DNA of 64,000 bases from the NCBI RefSeq assembly GCF_019823105.1, contig NZ_CP081958.1, forward strand, positions 1,364,001-1,428,000. Reading direction: 5' to 3'. Shown here piece after piece: positions 8,104-16,836 of this stretch. Numbering within the stretch: position 1 is the stretch's first letter; each line of letters begins with the position of its first letter. Below the pieces are notes generated by a model. That model worked only from the letters and a program-made list of their open reading frames with translations, did no database searches and was not told the origin of the DNA. Both the position numbers and the translations under genes were made by a program. Origin of the DNA: Halobaculum magnesiiphilum. Lineage in GTDB: Archaea > Halobacteriota > Halobacteria > Halobacteriales > Haloferacaceae.

Positions 8104-8427
8104 TCAGTTGTACTCCCGCCACCGATAGCCGCACTCCTTACACTTGAAGAAGCGCGTCGGCGGCTCGTCGGCGGCGCCGGTCTGTTTGATCGTGTACCAC
8201 GCGACGGTGTGGCCGCACTCGTCGCAGATCACGTCGTCGGAGGTGGGCTTCCCCTCGAAGTTCGCGCCCTCCTCGGTCTCGATCACGTCGTCGTCGGTCT
8301 GGGCCTCGGTGGAGACGAACTGCGCGGCCAGGTCCTCGTCGCGGTCGGCGGTCGCGCCGCACGAGGAGCACACCATCACCCCGTCCTCGGTGCGCATCAT
8401 CGAGCCGCAGTCGTCACAGAACTGCAT
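8104..8427 (-). CDS. tfs: transcription factor S (TFIIS/RPB9-like)
   Basis: A 107-residue archaeal transcript cleavage factor. The N-terminal zinc ribbon has CDDCGSMM and CSSCGA (C4), a linker follows, and the C-terminal zinc ribbon has CDECGHTVAWY and CKECGYRW, with the acidic pair in ADEPPTRFFKC that enters the RNA polymerase active site to stimulate cleavage of backtracked RNA. Length and domain order match archaeal TFS. The ATG at 8427 is the only start that keeps the first Cys pair near the N-terminus. Two minus-strand genes lie upstream, the nearest 32 bases away, so it could be cotranscribed with them. Confidence 0.93.
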   Translation of the reverse strand: MQFCDDCGSMMRTEDGVMVCSSCGATADRDEDLAAQFVSTEAQTDDDVIETEEGANFEGKPTSDDVICDECGHTVAWYTIKQTGAADEPPTRFFKCKECGYRWREYN

Positions 8428-8459
8428 ACTCCGTCCTACCCGGTCCGCACCGGTATGAC

Positions 8460-9209
8460 TTACGCGTCGTCCGGGGCGGAGATGTTGTCGGCAGCGGCGG
8501 TGTCGCCGTCGCCGGTCGACGCCCCGGCGTCGGCCGTTCCGCCGCCCGCGGAGTCGGCGTCGGCAGCCGCGACGGCGGCGAAGTCCGGCCGGCCCTCGCC
8601 GGTCACCATCGGGCACCCGCGGACGCGGAAGCGATCGCCGTCGACGACCTCGACGATGTCGGTATCGTCGTGGCCGCACGTGACCTCCGGCGGCGCCGAG
8701 AGGTACGGACAGCGCTGGCAGTACTCCCGTTTGTCGAGGACGTGTTCGGGGCGGGTGTCGCGGTCACGCGTGGCGGACTCGTCGACGCGCTCGGCGGCCC
8801 CCTCGGGCGGGTCGTACGCGCCGAGCCCGTCCGGGTCGGACGACGCCGCGTCGTCGGCGTCGAGCGACTCCCACAGCGCCTCGGTGTCGATGTCGCCCAC
8901 GTCGACCTCCTCGAACGGGTCGCGCTCGCCGGGTGCCGCGTCGCGGCTCCGGTTCTCGCCGACCCGCCTGGCGAGGTCCCCCAGCGGGGCGCTCCCGCCG
9001 CGGTCGCGGGGGGCATCGGTCGCGTCGGCGGAGTCGCCCGCGATCGGGTCGTCGCTTCGGTCCGGATCGCCGTGTTTCGGGTCGTCGGACGCGAACGGGT
9101 TCCGCACCCGCGGCGTCCCCTCCCCGTCGGTCTCCGGCTCGTCGCGAGGATCGCCGTCGGCCTCGGCGTCGCGGTCGCCGTCGCCGTCGCGGTCGCGGTC
9201 GTCGGGCAT
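8460..9209 (-). CDS. acidic haloarchaeal protein with a CxxC zinc motif
   Basis: A 249-residue very acidic protein. Residues 1-60 are low-complexity Asp/Gly/Arg. The central part is moderately ordered, and residues about 160-210 contain the conserved core KREYCQRCPYLSAPPEVTCGH and a later GCPMVTGEGRPD, together four Cys that could form one metal site. The C-terminus is again low complexity. No family is recognised. It starts at the base after the stop of the upstream gene (9210), so the two form an operon and are probably translated in series. The ordered core resembles a small zinc-binding module carried on disordered acidic tails. Confidence 0.65.
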   Translation of the reverse strand: MPDDRDRDGDGDRDAEADGDPRDEPETDGEGTPRVRNPFASDDPKHGDPDRSDDPIAGDSADATDAPRDRGGSAPLGDLARRVGENRSRDAAPGERDPFEEVDVGDIDTEALWESLDADDAASSDPDGLGAYDPPEGAAERVDESATRDRDTRPEHVLDKREYCQRCPYLSAPPEVTCGHDDTDIVEVVDGDRFRVRGCPMVTGEGRPDFAAVAAADADSAGGGTADAGASTGDGDTAAADNISAPDDA

Positions 9210-10022
9210 CTACTCCTCCTCGAAGATGTCCCGCGTCTCCCGTTCGTCGACCGTCTCCCCCTCCAGCGCGGGGCGTGTGCCGACCACGAGCGACGGCGAC
9301 CCGAAGAAGCCGGCGGCCGGTTCGACCGTCTCGAACGTGCTCCCGCAGTGGGGACACTCCGGGCTCGATAACAGCCCGAGCCGGACGCTCCCGCCGCAGC
9401 CGTCGCAGTCGGCCGTCGCGATCCCCAGGCGGTTGGCCTCCGCTTTCAGGTCGGCCGCCGCGCGGCGGTGCGCCTCGCGGGACTCCAGCGTCGAGACGCG
9501 AGCGCGGACGTCGGAGAGCACGGCGGCGAGCCTGGAGAGCTTCTCGTCGTGCTCGTCGGCGGCGTCCGTGAGGTACTCCAGCACCTCCTCGTAGTTCGCA
9601 AAGCCGCTCTCGAACGTCTCCTCCAGGTCCGACAGGTCCCCGCGGAGCGAGTCGACATCGTCGGCCAGATCCTCGACCGACTCGGCGCCCGCGAGCTCCG
9701 GGTGGTCGTGGTCGGCCTCGGCCTTCGCGTCGGTCTCGCGTTTGACCTGGATCACCCGCGAGCGCACGTCGTCGATCTTTTCGTCGAGTTCCCGGTCCAA
9801 CTCGTCGATTCGGGTCTCGATCACGTCGAGTCGCGAGGCGGCCTCCCCGGCGTCGCCGACCGTCGACGGGTCCGGAAGCTCCTCCTCGTGCTCGTCGAGC
9901 AGTTTGGCGACCGTGACCGCCCGAGCCAGCACCTCCTCGCGCGATCGGCCCGTCTCCCCTGCGCGGACCTCGATCCACTCGCGGAGGACGCCCGGCAGCC
10001 CCTCGACCTGCTCACCGTCCAT
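9210..10022 (-). CDS. coiled-coil protein with C-terminal zinc ribbon
   Basis: A 270-residue protein. The N-terminal about 45 residues (VLREWIEVRAGETGRSREEVLARAV) look like a ribbon-helix-helix or short helical domain; residues about 55-190 are heptad coiled coil with VIETRIDELDRELDEKIDDV and later helices. Residues about 200-235 form a zinc ribbon (CDGCGGSVRLG ... CPHCGSTF), and an acidic tail follows. A TATA-like sequence (CTATTTAC, minus strand, near 10048) sits about 26 bases upstream of ATG 10022, predicting a leaderless transcript that includes the next gene. Function unknown; a DNA- or RNA-associated scaffold is one possibility. Confidence 0.7.
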   Translation of the reverse strand: MDGEQVEGLPGVLREWIEVRAGETGRSREEVLARAVTVAKLLDEHEEELPDPSTVGDAGEAASRLDVIETRIDELDRELDEKIDDVRSRVIQVKRETDAKAEADHDHPELAGAESVEDLADDVDSLRGDLSDLEETFESGFANYEEVLEYLTDAADEHDEKLSRLAAVLSDVRARVSTLESREAHRRAAADLKAEANRLGIATADCDGCGGSVRLGLLSSPECPHCGSTFETVEPAAGFFGSPSLVVGTRPALEGETVDERETRDIFEEE

Positions 10023-10211
10023 CTACCGGGCCGTTGGGAGTGTGCAGGTAAATAGTACCGGCCCAACTATCGGGGATAGTATCGAGAGATGACATCCTCG
10101 TCGCCGGACGGTGGCGTCGAGTTCGGCGTCGGTCGTGTCTCCGGCGGGGGCACATCCGTTATCCTCCCGATCGGCGCGGGACCTCGACGCGACCGCGCGC
10201 GGTGCGGGCCG

Positions 10212-11048
10212 TCACCGGATCTTCCGCACGTCGCTGATGTCGAGGCCGCCGTCGTGGATCTCCGTCTCGAAGCGGACGATGTTCTCCGACTCGAGCTGCG
10301 AGAGCACGCCGCGGAACTCGCGGACGACCATCGTCCGGGCGCGCTTGGAGCCGCCCGACTCCCAGCTGAACTGGAGCGTGCCGCCGCTGCCGTCGACGAG
10401 CTGTCCCAGTTGCCGGTCGGTGATCGTGTCCGTGTTGACGAGCGCGAGCAGCAGCCCGCCCCACGAGTGGACGGCCTTCGCGAGCCCGCGGACCAGCATC
10501 GCCACGTCGGCCCACTCCACCTCGCCGCCGGAGGCGCCGACGAGGTCGGTGACCGAGTCGATCACGACGAGGTTGCCGGCCGCGTTGTTCGTCAGGTACT
10601 CGCCGAGCGCGGAGAGGACGCCGTCGCGGTTGCCGGCCCTCCCGAGGTCGTGGATGGTGCTGGTGGCGCCCATGTACCACTCGCGCGGGATGGCCGACAG
10701 CTGGAAGTACTCCGGCGAGAGGTCGGCGAACTCGATCCCCTCGAGGGCGGCGTCGACGATCTCGTCGGCCATCGTGTAGCGCAGCTCGCGTTCGATGTAG
10801 TCGGCGTCGGTGGTAAACGAGAGGTAGTGCACCTCCGGCGGGACCGCCGCCGCGTCGTCGAGATCGCCGTAGTAGAGGTCGAACGTCTCGTCGTCGACGC
10901 GGGCGAGCGCGTTCATCGCGGCGCTCGTGTAGGCGAACTCCCGGGCGCCGGCACCGGACTCGCCGGCGACGAGCACGACGCTGCCCTCGGGAGCGCCGCC
11001 GCCCAGCACGGAGTCGAGCTGGGCGACCCCGAACGGGATCCGGTCCAT
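10212..11048 (-). CDS. KaiC/RadA-superfamily HTR-like protein with degenerate Walker A
   Basis: A 278-residue RecA-fold protein of the group annotated in haloarchaea as HTR-like or RAD55-related. The N-terminus IPFGVAQLDSVLGGGAPEGSVVLVAG is typical of KaiC domains. The P-loop reads GESGAGAREF, so the invariant Lys-Thr/Ser of the Walker A motif is replaced by Ala-Arg, and ATP hydrolysis is doubtful. A Walker B-like strand LVVIDSVTDLVG is retained. It ends with a winged-helix-like segment VREFRGVLSQLESENIVRFET. The ATG at 11048 is the only start compatible with the fold. A signalling or regulatory rather than motor role is inferred. Confidence 0.78.
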   Translation of the reverse strand: MDRIPFGVAQLDSVLGGGAPEGSVVLVAGESGAGAREFAYTSAAMNALARVDDETFDLYYGDLDDAAAVPPEVHYLSFTTDADYIERELRYTMADEIVDAALEGIEFADLSPEYFQLSAIPREWYMGATSTIHDLGRAGNRDGVLSALGEYLTNNAAGNLVVIDSVTDLVGASGGEVEWADVAMLVRGLAKAVHSWGGLLLALVNTDTITDRQLGQLVDGSGGTLQFSWESGGSKRARTMVVREFRGVLSQLESENIVRFETEIHDGGLDISDVRKIR

Positions 11049-11249
11049 GGAGTGAGACAATCCGGGCGCGTGCTTAGTCGTTGTGCCGGCCGGGGCGGAG
11101 CGGGCGATCCGGTGTGAACGGAACAACCGTCGAGAACAAGCCGCATGAGCCGATCGGGCACAGGCACCGTCACGTGACAGCCACGACCTCCCCAGCCGAT
11201 TCACTCGACGCTCGCTCCGCTCGCGGTCTCGCTCATCCCTCGCACGCGT

Positions 11250-11273
11250 CCGGCGGGCCCGGAGGCCCGCCGG
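11250..11273. terminator. strong GC hairpin downstream of the GHMP-kinase-type gene
   Basis: CCGGCGGGCC (11250-11259) and GGCCCGCCGG (11264-11273) form a perfect 10-bp stem with a 4-base CGGA loop, 36-60 bases beyond the stop of the minus-strand gene ending at 11310 and between it and the next minus-strand start at 11048. It lacks a following T tract, so it is a possible but unproven terminator. Confidence 0.4.
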
Positions 11274-11309
11274 CGCGCGCCACCGCAGAGATCGTTCAGT
11301 CGTCGCCAG

Positions 11310-12338
11310 TCACTCCTCCGCCGGCCGGATCTCGGCGCCGCGGTTCCGCGGCCGAACGACCCGCACGTCCCCGGCGACGCCGGCGGCCGCGAGGGCGTCC
11401 TCCCCGGCTTCGCGCGCCTCTCCGGCCCGATCGGCGTCGGTGACGCCGTACACGACCGGCCCCCACGAGGACTGCCCCGCGCCGTAGACCCCGGGATCGT
11501 CGCCCACCTCGGCGACGATGTCGCCCACCGGCGGGCGGTAGACGCCGCCCTGCTCGTCGGCGAACCACGCGCCGTTGAGCCGGCCGATCTCCTCGACGGC
11601 GGCGCCGAAGCGCTCGGCCGACCCCTCCGCGACGGCGGGGAGCAGGCGGCGCTGGATCGCGCCCGCGACGCGGTCGGCCACGGCGGGGTCGGCGTCCTCG
11701 ACCGCGCGCCGGATGGCCGAGTCCTCGGCGTCGCCGGCGCGGCCCGGGTCCGCCTCCGGGATGACGAGGAGGAACCGCCAGTCGTCGGGCACGCGGTGGC
11801 GGGCGGCGACAGCCGGGACCGTCCAGTCGCCGTCGGCGGGGCGGTCGGTGGTGAACCGCCCGGTCGGGTGGCCCGCGTCGAGGACGAACCCGCCGGACTC
11901 GAACGTCGCGACGCCGATGCCCGAGCGGCCGCCCCGTCCCAGCGCCGGCGCGCGCTCGCGAACCCGGGGGTCCCGACCGTGCGCGCGGGCGACGCCGGCG
12001 AGCGTCGCGAGCGCCAGTTGCGTCCCGCTTCCGAGGCCCATGTGGCGCGGGAGTTCCGCCTCGACGGCGACGCGCGCGCCGTCGACGCCGAGCAGGTCGC
12101 ACGCGCGGGCTGTGTACTCGCGGACGGCGTCGTGGTCGCTCTCGACCGCGTCCGCCGGGGCGACGCGGAGCCGGACGCGGGGCGCGTCGAGGCCGATGCC
12201 GACGGCGCCGTACAGCCGTTCGTGCGCCAGCGAGAGGTTGCCGAAGCCGAAGTGCAGGCGCGCGCCGGACTCGACCGTGACCGTGGAGGCGGACGGGGCG
12301 GGGTCGTCCAAGCGGCGGTCGTCGGTGTCGTTCGGCAT
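11310..12338 (-). CDS. beta-ribofuranosylaminobenzene 5'-phosphate synthase-family protein (GHMP kinase fold)
   Basis: A 342-residue GHMP-superfamily protein related to MptG, the enzyme that condenses PRPP with 4-hydroxybenzoate in methanopterin synthesis. SGARLHFGFGNLS is the N-terminal family signature, and PRHMGLGSGTQLALA is the GHMP phosphate-binding loop. GGRSGIGVATFESGGFVLD and the C-terminal GAGQSSWGPVVYGV motif are also present. Haloarchaea are not known to make methanopterin, so the actual product, perhaps a folate-like or other C1 carrier or a different phospho-sugar derivative, is open. Length is normal. A hairpin lies downstream. The start ATG 12338 follows a long noncoding spacer. 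Confidence 0.8.
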   Translation of the reverse strand: MPNDTDDRRLDDPAPSASTVTVESGARLHFGFGNLSLAHERLYGAVGIGLDAPRVRLRVAPADAVESDHDAVREYTARACDLLGVDGARVAVEAELPRHMGLGSGTQLALATLAGVARAHGRDPRVRERAPALGRGGRSGIGVATFESGGFVLDAGHPTGRFTTDRPADGDWTVPAVAARHRVPDDWRFLLVIPEADPGRAGDAEDSAIRRAVEDADPAVADRVAGAIQRRLLPAVAEGSAERFGAAVEEIGRLNGAWFADEQGGVYRPPVGDIVAEVGDDPGVYGAGQSSWGPVVYGVTDADRAGEAREAGEDALAAAGVAGDVRVVRPRNRGAEIRPAEE

Positions 12339-12500
12339 CGCGTCTCTGGTCGGGATCCGGTCGACATCGTGGTGTCGGTTTCGACAGCGGACAATACGGA
12401 CGCCGTCTGGGGCGGCGGCAACGACGGAAACGACGGTGACGGCGACGACAACGATAGCACCCGCAACGGCGGCGGTGCGAGAATGTCGCGGACGGCCGCG

Positions 12501-13595
12501 CTACAGCCGTTCGGCGATCGACTCGCCGGCGTCGATCCCGTTCCACAGCGCCGCGGCGACGCGACCGCGTCCGGCGACCCAGTCGCCGGCGAGGAACAGT
12601 CCCGCATCGCGGGCGGCCGCAACCGCGGCGGCGACGGAGTCGCCGTCGGCGCTGGCGGCGCTGGCGTCGTCAGCGTCGCCGACGAGCCCGTCGTTCGGGA
12701 GCGCGTGGCGCCAGCCCTGGTCGTCGACCCAGTCGGGGTCGGTCAGGCGGTCGTCGCCGACGAGGTCGGCCGCCAGCGTCGCCGCCGCCTCGGCCGCCTC
12801 GTCGAGGGGTTCGTCGTAGTGTTCGCTCGACCACCTGGGACTCATCTGGACGACCAGAAGCCCCTCGCCGTCGGGGACGTGCCCGCGCTTGCACTCCTCC
12901 CGGGAGAGCCAGCCGATCCTGTGGGCCTTGTCCACGTCGACGAGCCCGTACCACGGCACGTCGAGCTCGAACGGGTAGTGCAATACGAGCGTCCGCACCG
13001 TGCGGAACTCGACCCCGTCGACGGCCGCCCGGAGGTCCGCGAGCGCGTCTTCCCCGCCCTCGCCGGGCCACTCGGTCGCCGCGAGCAGGTCGGCGGTCTG
13101 GGGCGCCGGCGGCGTGAGCACCAGCGCGTCGAAGGGGCCGTGGTCGGCGCCCTCGGTGTCGGTGACCGTCCACGCGTCGGCGCCGCCGTCGTGGGCGATC
13201 GACTCCGCGCGCGTCGTCTTTCGGACCTCGGCGTCGGTCTCGGCGAGCAGCCGTTTGGCGAACTGGGTGATCCCCGCCTCCCAGGTGTACTTGGGCTCGT
13301 CGTCGCCGTCGCCGGGGGCGATCTCGCCGTCGGCGCCGAACGTCCACACCGGCTCGGCGATGTCGACGAGGCCGTCCTCGCCGAGATCGCGGACCAGATC
13401 GCCGGTCCGGTCGTCGGGGAGCTTCACGTAGTTGGCGCCGTGGTCGTAGCGACAGCCGTCCTTCCGCCGCGTCGCCGCCCGTCCGCCGACGCCGCGGGAC
13501 TTCTCGAGGATCGTCACGTCGTGGTCGGTGTCGCGGAGGGCGTACGCCGCGCCGGCGCCCGCGAGCCCGGCGCCGACGATGCCGATATGTGCCAT
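12501..13595 (-). CDS. NAD(P)/FAD-dependent oxidoreductase, renalase/amine-oxidase-like
   Basis: A 364-residue flavoprotein. The N-terminal dinucleotide fold IGIVGAGLAGAGAAYAL with LEKSRGVGGRAATRR is the FAD-binding signature of the renalase/protoporphyrinogen-oxidase-like group. The C-terminal GLFLAGDWVAGRGRVAAALWNG closes the FAD site. The middle region (substrate domain) contains DVPWYGLVD and LVVQMSPRWS. Bacterial relatives oxidise dihydropyridine isomers of NAD(P); the archaeal substrate is not known. The start ATG 13595 places GxGxxG at residue 8. It faces the HAD gene divergently with a 110-base promoter region. Confidence 0.85.
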   Translation of the reverse strand: MAHIGIVGAGLAGAGAAYALRDTDHDVTILEKSRGVGGRAATRRKDGCRYDHGANYVKLPDDRTGDLVRDLGEDGLVDIAEPVWTFGADGEIAPGDGDDEPKYTWEAGITQFAKRLLAETDAEVRKTTRAESIAHDGGADAWTVTDTEGADHGPFDALVLTPPAPQTADLLAATEWPGEGGEDALADLRAAVDGVEFRTVRTLVLHYPFELDVPWYGLVDVDKAHRIGWLSREECKRGHVPDGEGLLVVQMSPRWSSEHYDEPLDEAAEAAATLAADLVGDDRLTDPDWVDDQGWRHALPNDGLVGDADDASAASADGDSVAAAVAAARDAGLFLAGDWVAGRGRVAAALWNGIDAGESIAERL

Positions 13596-13705
13596 CACCG
13601 CATGCAGGGGCGCCGGGTCCGTATCGCTTGCGGGCGCTCGGACGCCGTTCTCACGGCCGAGACCGTGTGTGAAAGCCTTATGGCGAACGACACGCCAGTA
13701 CCGCC

Positions 13706-14359
13706 ATGTACGACGCGATCGTCTTCGACAACGACGGGGTGCTCGTGGGGCGCACCCACTACGACGTGCTCCACGAGGCCGCCTGGGACGCCTTCGAGGC
13801 GCTCTCGGTGGCCGATCCCGACCCCGAGCACGTCGAGTCGATGGTCGTCGGCGTCTCCCCCGAACAGGTCGAGGAGGTGTGTGACACCTACGACCTGACG
13901 CCCCGGGAGTTCTGGGCGATGCGCGACCGGACGGCGTTCGAGGCCCAGCGCCGCGAGGTTCGCGCGGGCAACAAGCGCCTCTACGACGACGTCGACGTGC
14001 TCCGGGACCTCTCGGCGCCGCTCGGCATCGTCTCCTCGAACCAACACGAGACTGTGGAGTTCCTCCTCGATCACTTCGGCGTCGCCGACCTCTTCGACAC
14101 CGCCTACGGCCGCGAGCCGACCGTCGAGAGCCTCCGCCGCAAGAAGCCCAACAGCCACTACATCGACCGCGCGCTCGCGGACCTGGAGGCCGAGACGGCG
14201 CTGTTCGTCGGCGACAACGAGTCCGACATCGAGGCCGCCGACAACGCCGGCATCGACTCGGCATTCATCCGCCGACCCCACCGCGAGGACTGGACGCTCT
14301 CGGTCACCCCGACGTACGACATCGACGGGCTGGCAGACCTGCAGGCGATCTGTAACTGA
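13706..14359 (+). CDS. HAD-family hydrolase, phosphoglycolate-phosphatase-like
   Basis: A 217-residue HAD phosphatase. Motif I FDNDGVLVG supplies nucleophile D8 and acid D10; motif II is LGIVSSNQ, the motif III Lys lies in RRKKPNSHY, and motif IV is LFVGDNESDIEAADNAG. A helical cap of the small type sits between motifs I and II. The substrate is probably a small phosphomonoester. A TATA-like CCTTATGG lies 23-30 bases before ATG 13706, predicting a leaderless mRNA. Confidence 0.88.
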   Translation: MYDAIVFDNDGVLVGRTHYDVLHEAAWDAFEALSVADPDPEHVESMVVGVSPEQVEEVCDTYDLTPREFWAMRDRTAFEAQRREVRAGNKRLYDDVDVLRDLSAPLGIVSSNQHETVEFLLDHFGVADLFDTAYGREPTVESLRRKKPNSHYIDRALADLEAETALFVGDNESDIEAADNAGIDSAFIRRPHREDWTLSVTPTYDIDGLADLQAICN

Positions 14360-14468
14360 CCGCCGAACCCGCCCGCGACCGCTGACCGCCACACCCCCAC
14401 GCGACCGCCGACCCCTCTGCCCGCCCCACGACCGCCGACGCTTTCTCCCCGCCTCCCGATCCCCGCGT

Positions 14469-15266
14469 ATGAACACGGATCTCGATCTCCCGCCCGTCGG
14501 CCTCGGCACGATGGGCCTCGACGGCGACGAGGGCGCCCGCGCGGTCGAGACGGCGCTCCGCCTGGGCTACCGCCACCTCGACACCGCGCAGGTGTACGAG
14601 AACGAGGCGACCGTCGGCGCCGGCCTCGCGGCGGCCCTCGACGACGGGGTCGTCGCCCGCGAGGACGTGACCGTCGCGACGAAGACCTGGATCGACCGCC
14701 TCGCGCCCCAGGACGTGCGCCCCTCGACGGAGGCGAGCCTGGACCGACTCGGCCTCGACGGGGTCGACCTGCTGTACGTCCACCGACCGAAGGGCGGCTA
14801 CGACCCCGCCGGCACGCTCGCGGCGTTCGACGAGATGGTCGACGACGGCCTCGTCGGCCACGTCGGCGTCTCGAACTTCCAACTCGACGAGCTCGACGAG
14901 GCGATCGACCTGCTCGACGCCCCGCTTTCGGCCCACCAGACCGAGTATCATCCCCTGTTCCGGCGGCCCGCGCTCCGTGAACACGCGGTCGACCACGGCT
15001 ACGCGCTGGTCGCGTACTCGCCGCTGGCCGGCGGCCGAGTCCGGGAGATCGAGGCGGTCCGCGCGGTCGCCGAGAAGCACGACGCGACGCCGGAGGCGGT
15101 GAGCATCGCGTGGATCACGGACAAGGCGGGCGTCGTCACGGTCCCGAAGGCGACGAGCGAGCGCCACCTGCGCGCGAACCTCGCGGCCGCCGGCCTCGAC
15201 CTCGATCCCGAGGACGAGGCCCGGATCGACGCAGTCGAGCGTGAGGAGGAGCTGTTCCCCGAGTGA
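14469..15266 (+). CDS. aldo/keto reductase
   Basis: A 265-residue NADPH-dependent aldo/keto reductase. The catalytic tetrad is visible as Asp38 and Tyr43 in LDTAQVYENE, Lys in VATKTWID and His in YVHRPKGG. GVSNFQLDEL and the cofactor-binding VPKATSERHLRAN are the family signatures. The length is slightly short for the AKR5 group, as is common in archaea. It reduces aldehydes or ketones; the substrate is unknown. It is downstream of, and codirectional with, the HAD gene but separated by about 110 bases of GC-rich spacer. Confidence 0.92.
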   Translation: MNTDLDLPPVGLGTMGLDGDEGARAVETALRLGYRHLDTAQVYENEATVGAGLAAALDDGVVAREDVTVATKTWIDRLAPQDVRPSTEASLDRLGLDGVDLLYVHRPKGGYDPAGTLAAFDEMVDDGLVGHVGVSNFQLDELDEAIDLLDAPLSAHQTEYHPLFRRPALREHAVDHGYALVAYSPLAGGRVREIEAVRAVAEKHDATPEAVSIAWITDKAGVVTVPKATSERHLRANLAAAGLDLDPEDEARIDAVEREEELFPE

Positions 15267-15400
15267 GTCGACGCACGGCGGGCCCCCGCCGTCTCCAACG
15301 GACCGCCCGCCGGCGCGTTCGGCCGCCGGTTCGTGCGATCCCCGGCAGCGTCGTCCGCCGTCGACCGTGGGTTCATGCCGCTGTAGCCCCCAGATCGGGT

Positions 15401-15820
15401 ATGAGCGATTCGGCCGAGCGGGCGCCCGAGGAGGACATCCCCGAGACCGACGAGGAGTGGCGCGAGCGACTGACCGACGAGGAGTACGAGATCCTCCGCG
15501 AACGCGGCACGGAGGCGCGGTTCTCCGGCGAGCACGTCGACCGCGACGAGGACGGCGTCTACACGTGCGCGGGCTGTGGCACCGTGATCTTCGAGTCGGA
15601 GACGAAGTACGACTCCGGCTGCGGCTGGCCCAGCTTCTACGCCGCCGACGAGTCCAAGGTGACGCTGGAGGACGACGACCGCCACGGGATGTCCCGCGTC
15701 GAGGTGAAGTGCGCCGTCTGCGACGGCCACCTCGGCCACGTCTTCCAGGACGGCCCCGAGCCGACCGGCGAGCGCTTCTGCATCAACTCGGTCGCGCTCG
15801 ACTTCGAGCCCGACGAGTAG
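15401..15820 (+). CDS. msrB: peptide-methionine (R)-S-oxide reductase
   Basis: A 139-residue MsrB. YTCAGCG and VKCAVCDGHLGHVF supply the four structural zinc cysteines, SGCGWPSFY is the substrate-binding signature, and ERFCINSVALDF contains the catalytic Cys near the C-terminus. It repairs oxidised methionine in proteins using thioredoxin or glutaredoxin-like donors. The acidic N-terminal extension is a halophilic feature. The start is the ATG at 15401, and the gene is monocistronic. Confidence 0.95.
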   Translation: MSDSAERAPEEDIPETDEEWRERLTDEEYEILRERGTEARFSGEHVDRDEDGVYTCAGCGTVIFESETKYDSGCGWPSFYAADESKVTLEDDDRHGMSRVEVKCAVCDGHLGHVFQDGPEPTGERFCINSVALDFEPDE

Positions 15821-15887
15821 TCCGACCTCGTCGGCGACGTGCGGTCGCCGGCCGCACGCGGGGCGACCGCCGACGCCCGGCGGCGAC

Positions 15888-16133
15888 TCAGTGCGTCATG
15901 ACGAGCAGCCGGTCGTCGGTGCGCGCCAGACAGATCGGCCCGTTCGGCGCCGACGCGAACGTTACCGTCTCGTCGTCGCCCACGAACAGGCGCTCGAAGG
16001 CGTCGCCGCAGGCTGGGCAGCCCAGCCCCTCGCGGTTCGCGAGCGTCATCGACCCGCCGTCCTGTTCGAGGAGCTTCAGCTTGCTCCGGTAATCGTGCAC
16101 GTCGAAGCCGTCGGCGATGTCGAGGCGCGCCAT
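15888..16133 (-). CDS. small haloarchaeal CPxC protein
   Basis: An 81-residue protein conserved in haloarchaea, where relatives have been loosely annotated as flagella-cluster protein. MARLDIADGFDVHDYRSKLKLLEQDGGSM is followed by GLGCPACGDAFERL, a single CxxC motif, and NGPICLARTDDRLLVMTH with a third Cys. The short Cys-poor fold could bind one metal with His or a partner. It ends 67 bases from the end of the convergent msrB. No function is established from sequence. Confidence 0.7.
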   Translation of the reverse strand: MARLDIADGFDVHDYRSKLKLLEQDGGSMTLANREGLGCPACGDAFERLFVGDDETVTFASAPNGPICLARTDDRLLVMTH

Positions 16134-16224
16134 ACCGCGGGAGCGTCGCCGCGAGGAAAGTAGGTTGCGTCCCGGCTGTCAGCGCTGAAACTGCGGGTCG
16201 ACCGACGCGCCGGTCCGGGCGCGG

Positions 16225-16836
16225 TTACGTCGGGCGGGCGAACGCGAGGTTGCCCGAGACGTTGTGGACGTACGCCTGGACCGTCTGGCCCTCCTGGGCG
16301 CCGGAGACGAAGACCGTGAACTTCCCCTTCTCGGCGACGCCGTCGCCCTTGCGGCCGGTGCCGGTGATCTCCAGCTCGTACGTCTTGCCCTCCTCGATGT
16401 CGGGGCCGGAGTCGTGACTCGTCGCCGCCGACCGCTTCTGGACCGGGCGAAACGCACCACACGCCTGACAGCGCAGCATCCGGACGCCGTCCTCCGTCTT
16501 GAGGATCGTGTCGGGGAGACCACACTCCGAGCAGGTAACGAACTCGGCGACGTACTCGTCGATGGCGCCGTCGAAGTCCGCGATGGAGAACGAGCCGTTG
16601 TAGCGGGCGACGCCGTCCTCGAACTGGCCGTTCGTCCCGAGCTGGCGCTGGATGGCGCTGTGGAGGTGCTCGGCGTCTCGCGAGAGCGCGTCGGCGATGT
16701 CCGAGAGGTTCGTCAGGCGCGTGAACGCCCCGTCGGTCTGTCCCTCGGGGTCGGGGACCTGCAGTCGCTCGCCGGCGTCGGCGGGCGTGTCGGGCAGCTC
16801 GTCGTAGGCGCGGTCGAGCGCGTCGGCGTAGTTCAT
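16225..16836 (-). CDS. eif2b: translation initiation factor aIF2 subunit beta with TRAM domain
   Basis: A 203-residue aIF2-beta. The N-terminal helical and alpha/beta core (residues 1-100) carries the RYNGSFSIADFDGAIDEYV signature. The zinc ribbon CSECGLPDTIL ... MLRCQACGA is complete, and a C-terminal TRAM/OB domain (about 145-203, EGKTYELEITGTGRKGDGVAEKGKF) extends the usual about 140-residue subunit, as is common in haloarchaea. aIF2 delivers Met-tRNAi to the small ribosomal subunit. The TATA-like CCTATACG lies about 21-28 bases upstream of ATG 16836, so the message is nearly leaderless. It is divergent from ychF. Confidence 0.95.
   Translation of the reverse strand: MNYADALDRAYDELPDTPADAGERLQVPDPEGQTDGAFTRLTNLSDIADALSRDAEHLHSAIQRQLGTNGQFEDGVARYNGSFSIADFDGAIDEYVAEFVTCSECGLPDTILKTEDGVRMLRCQACGAFRPVQKRSAATSHDSGPDIEEGKTYELEITGTGRKGDGVAEKGKFTVFVSGAQEGQTVQAYVHNVSGNLAFARPT

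Noticed and set aside
11575-13898. Long plus-strand frames opposite the GHMP-type gene and the FAD oxidoreductase
   Set aside because: Their sequences are Ser/Arg/Val-rich without any domain, while the minus strand encodes two recognisable proteins.
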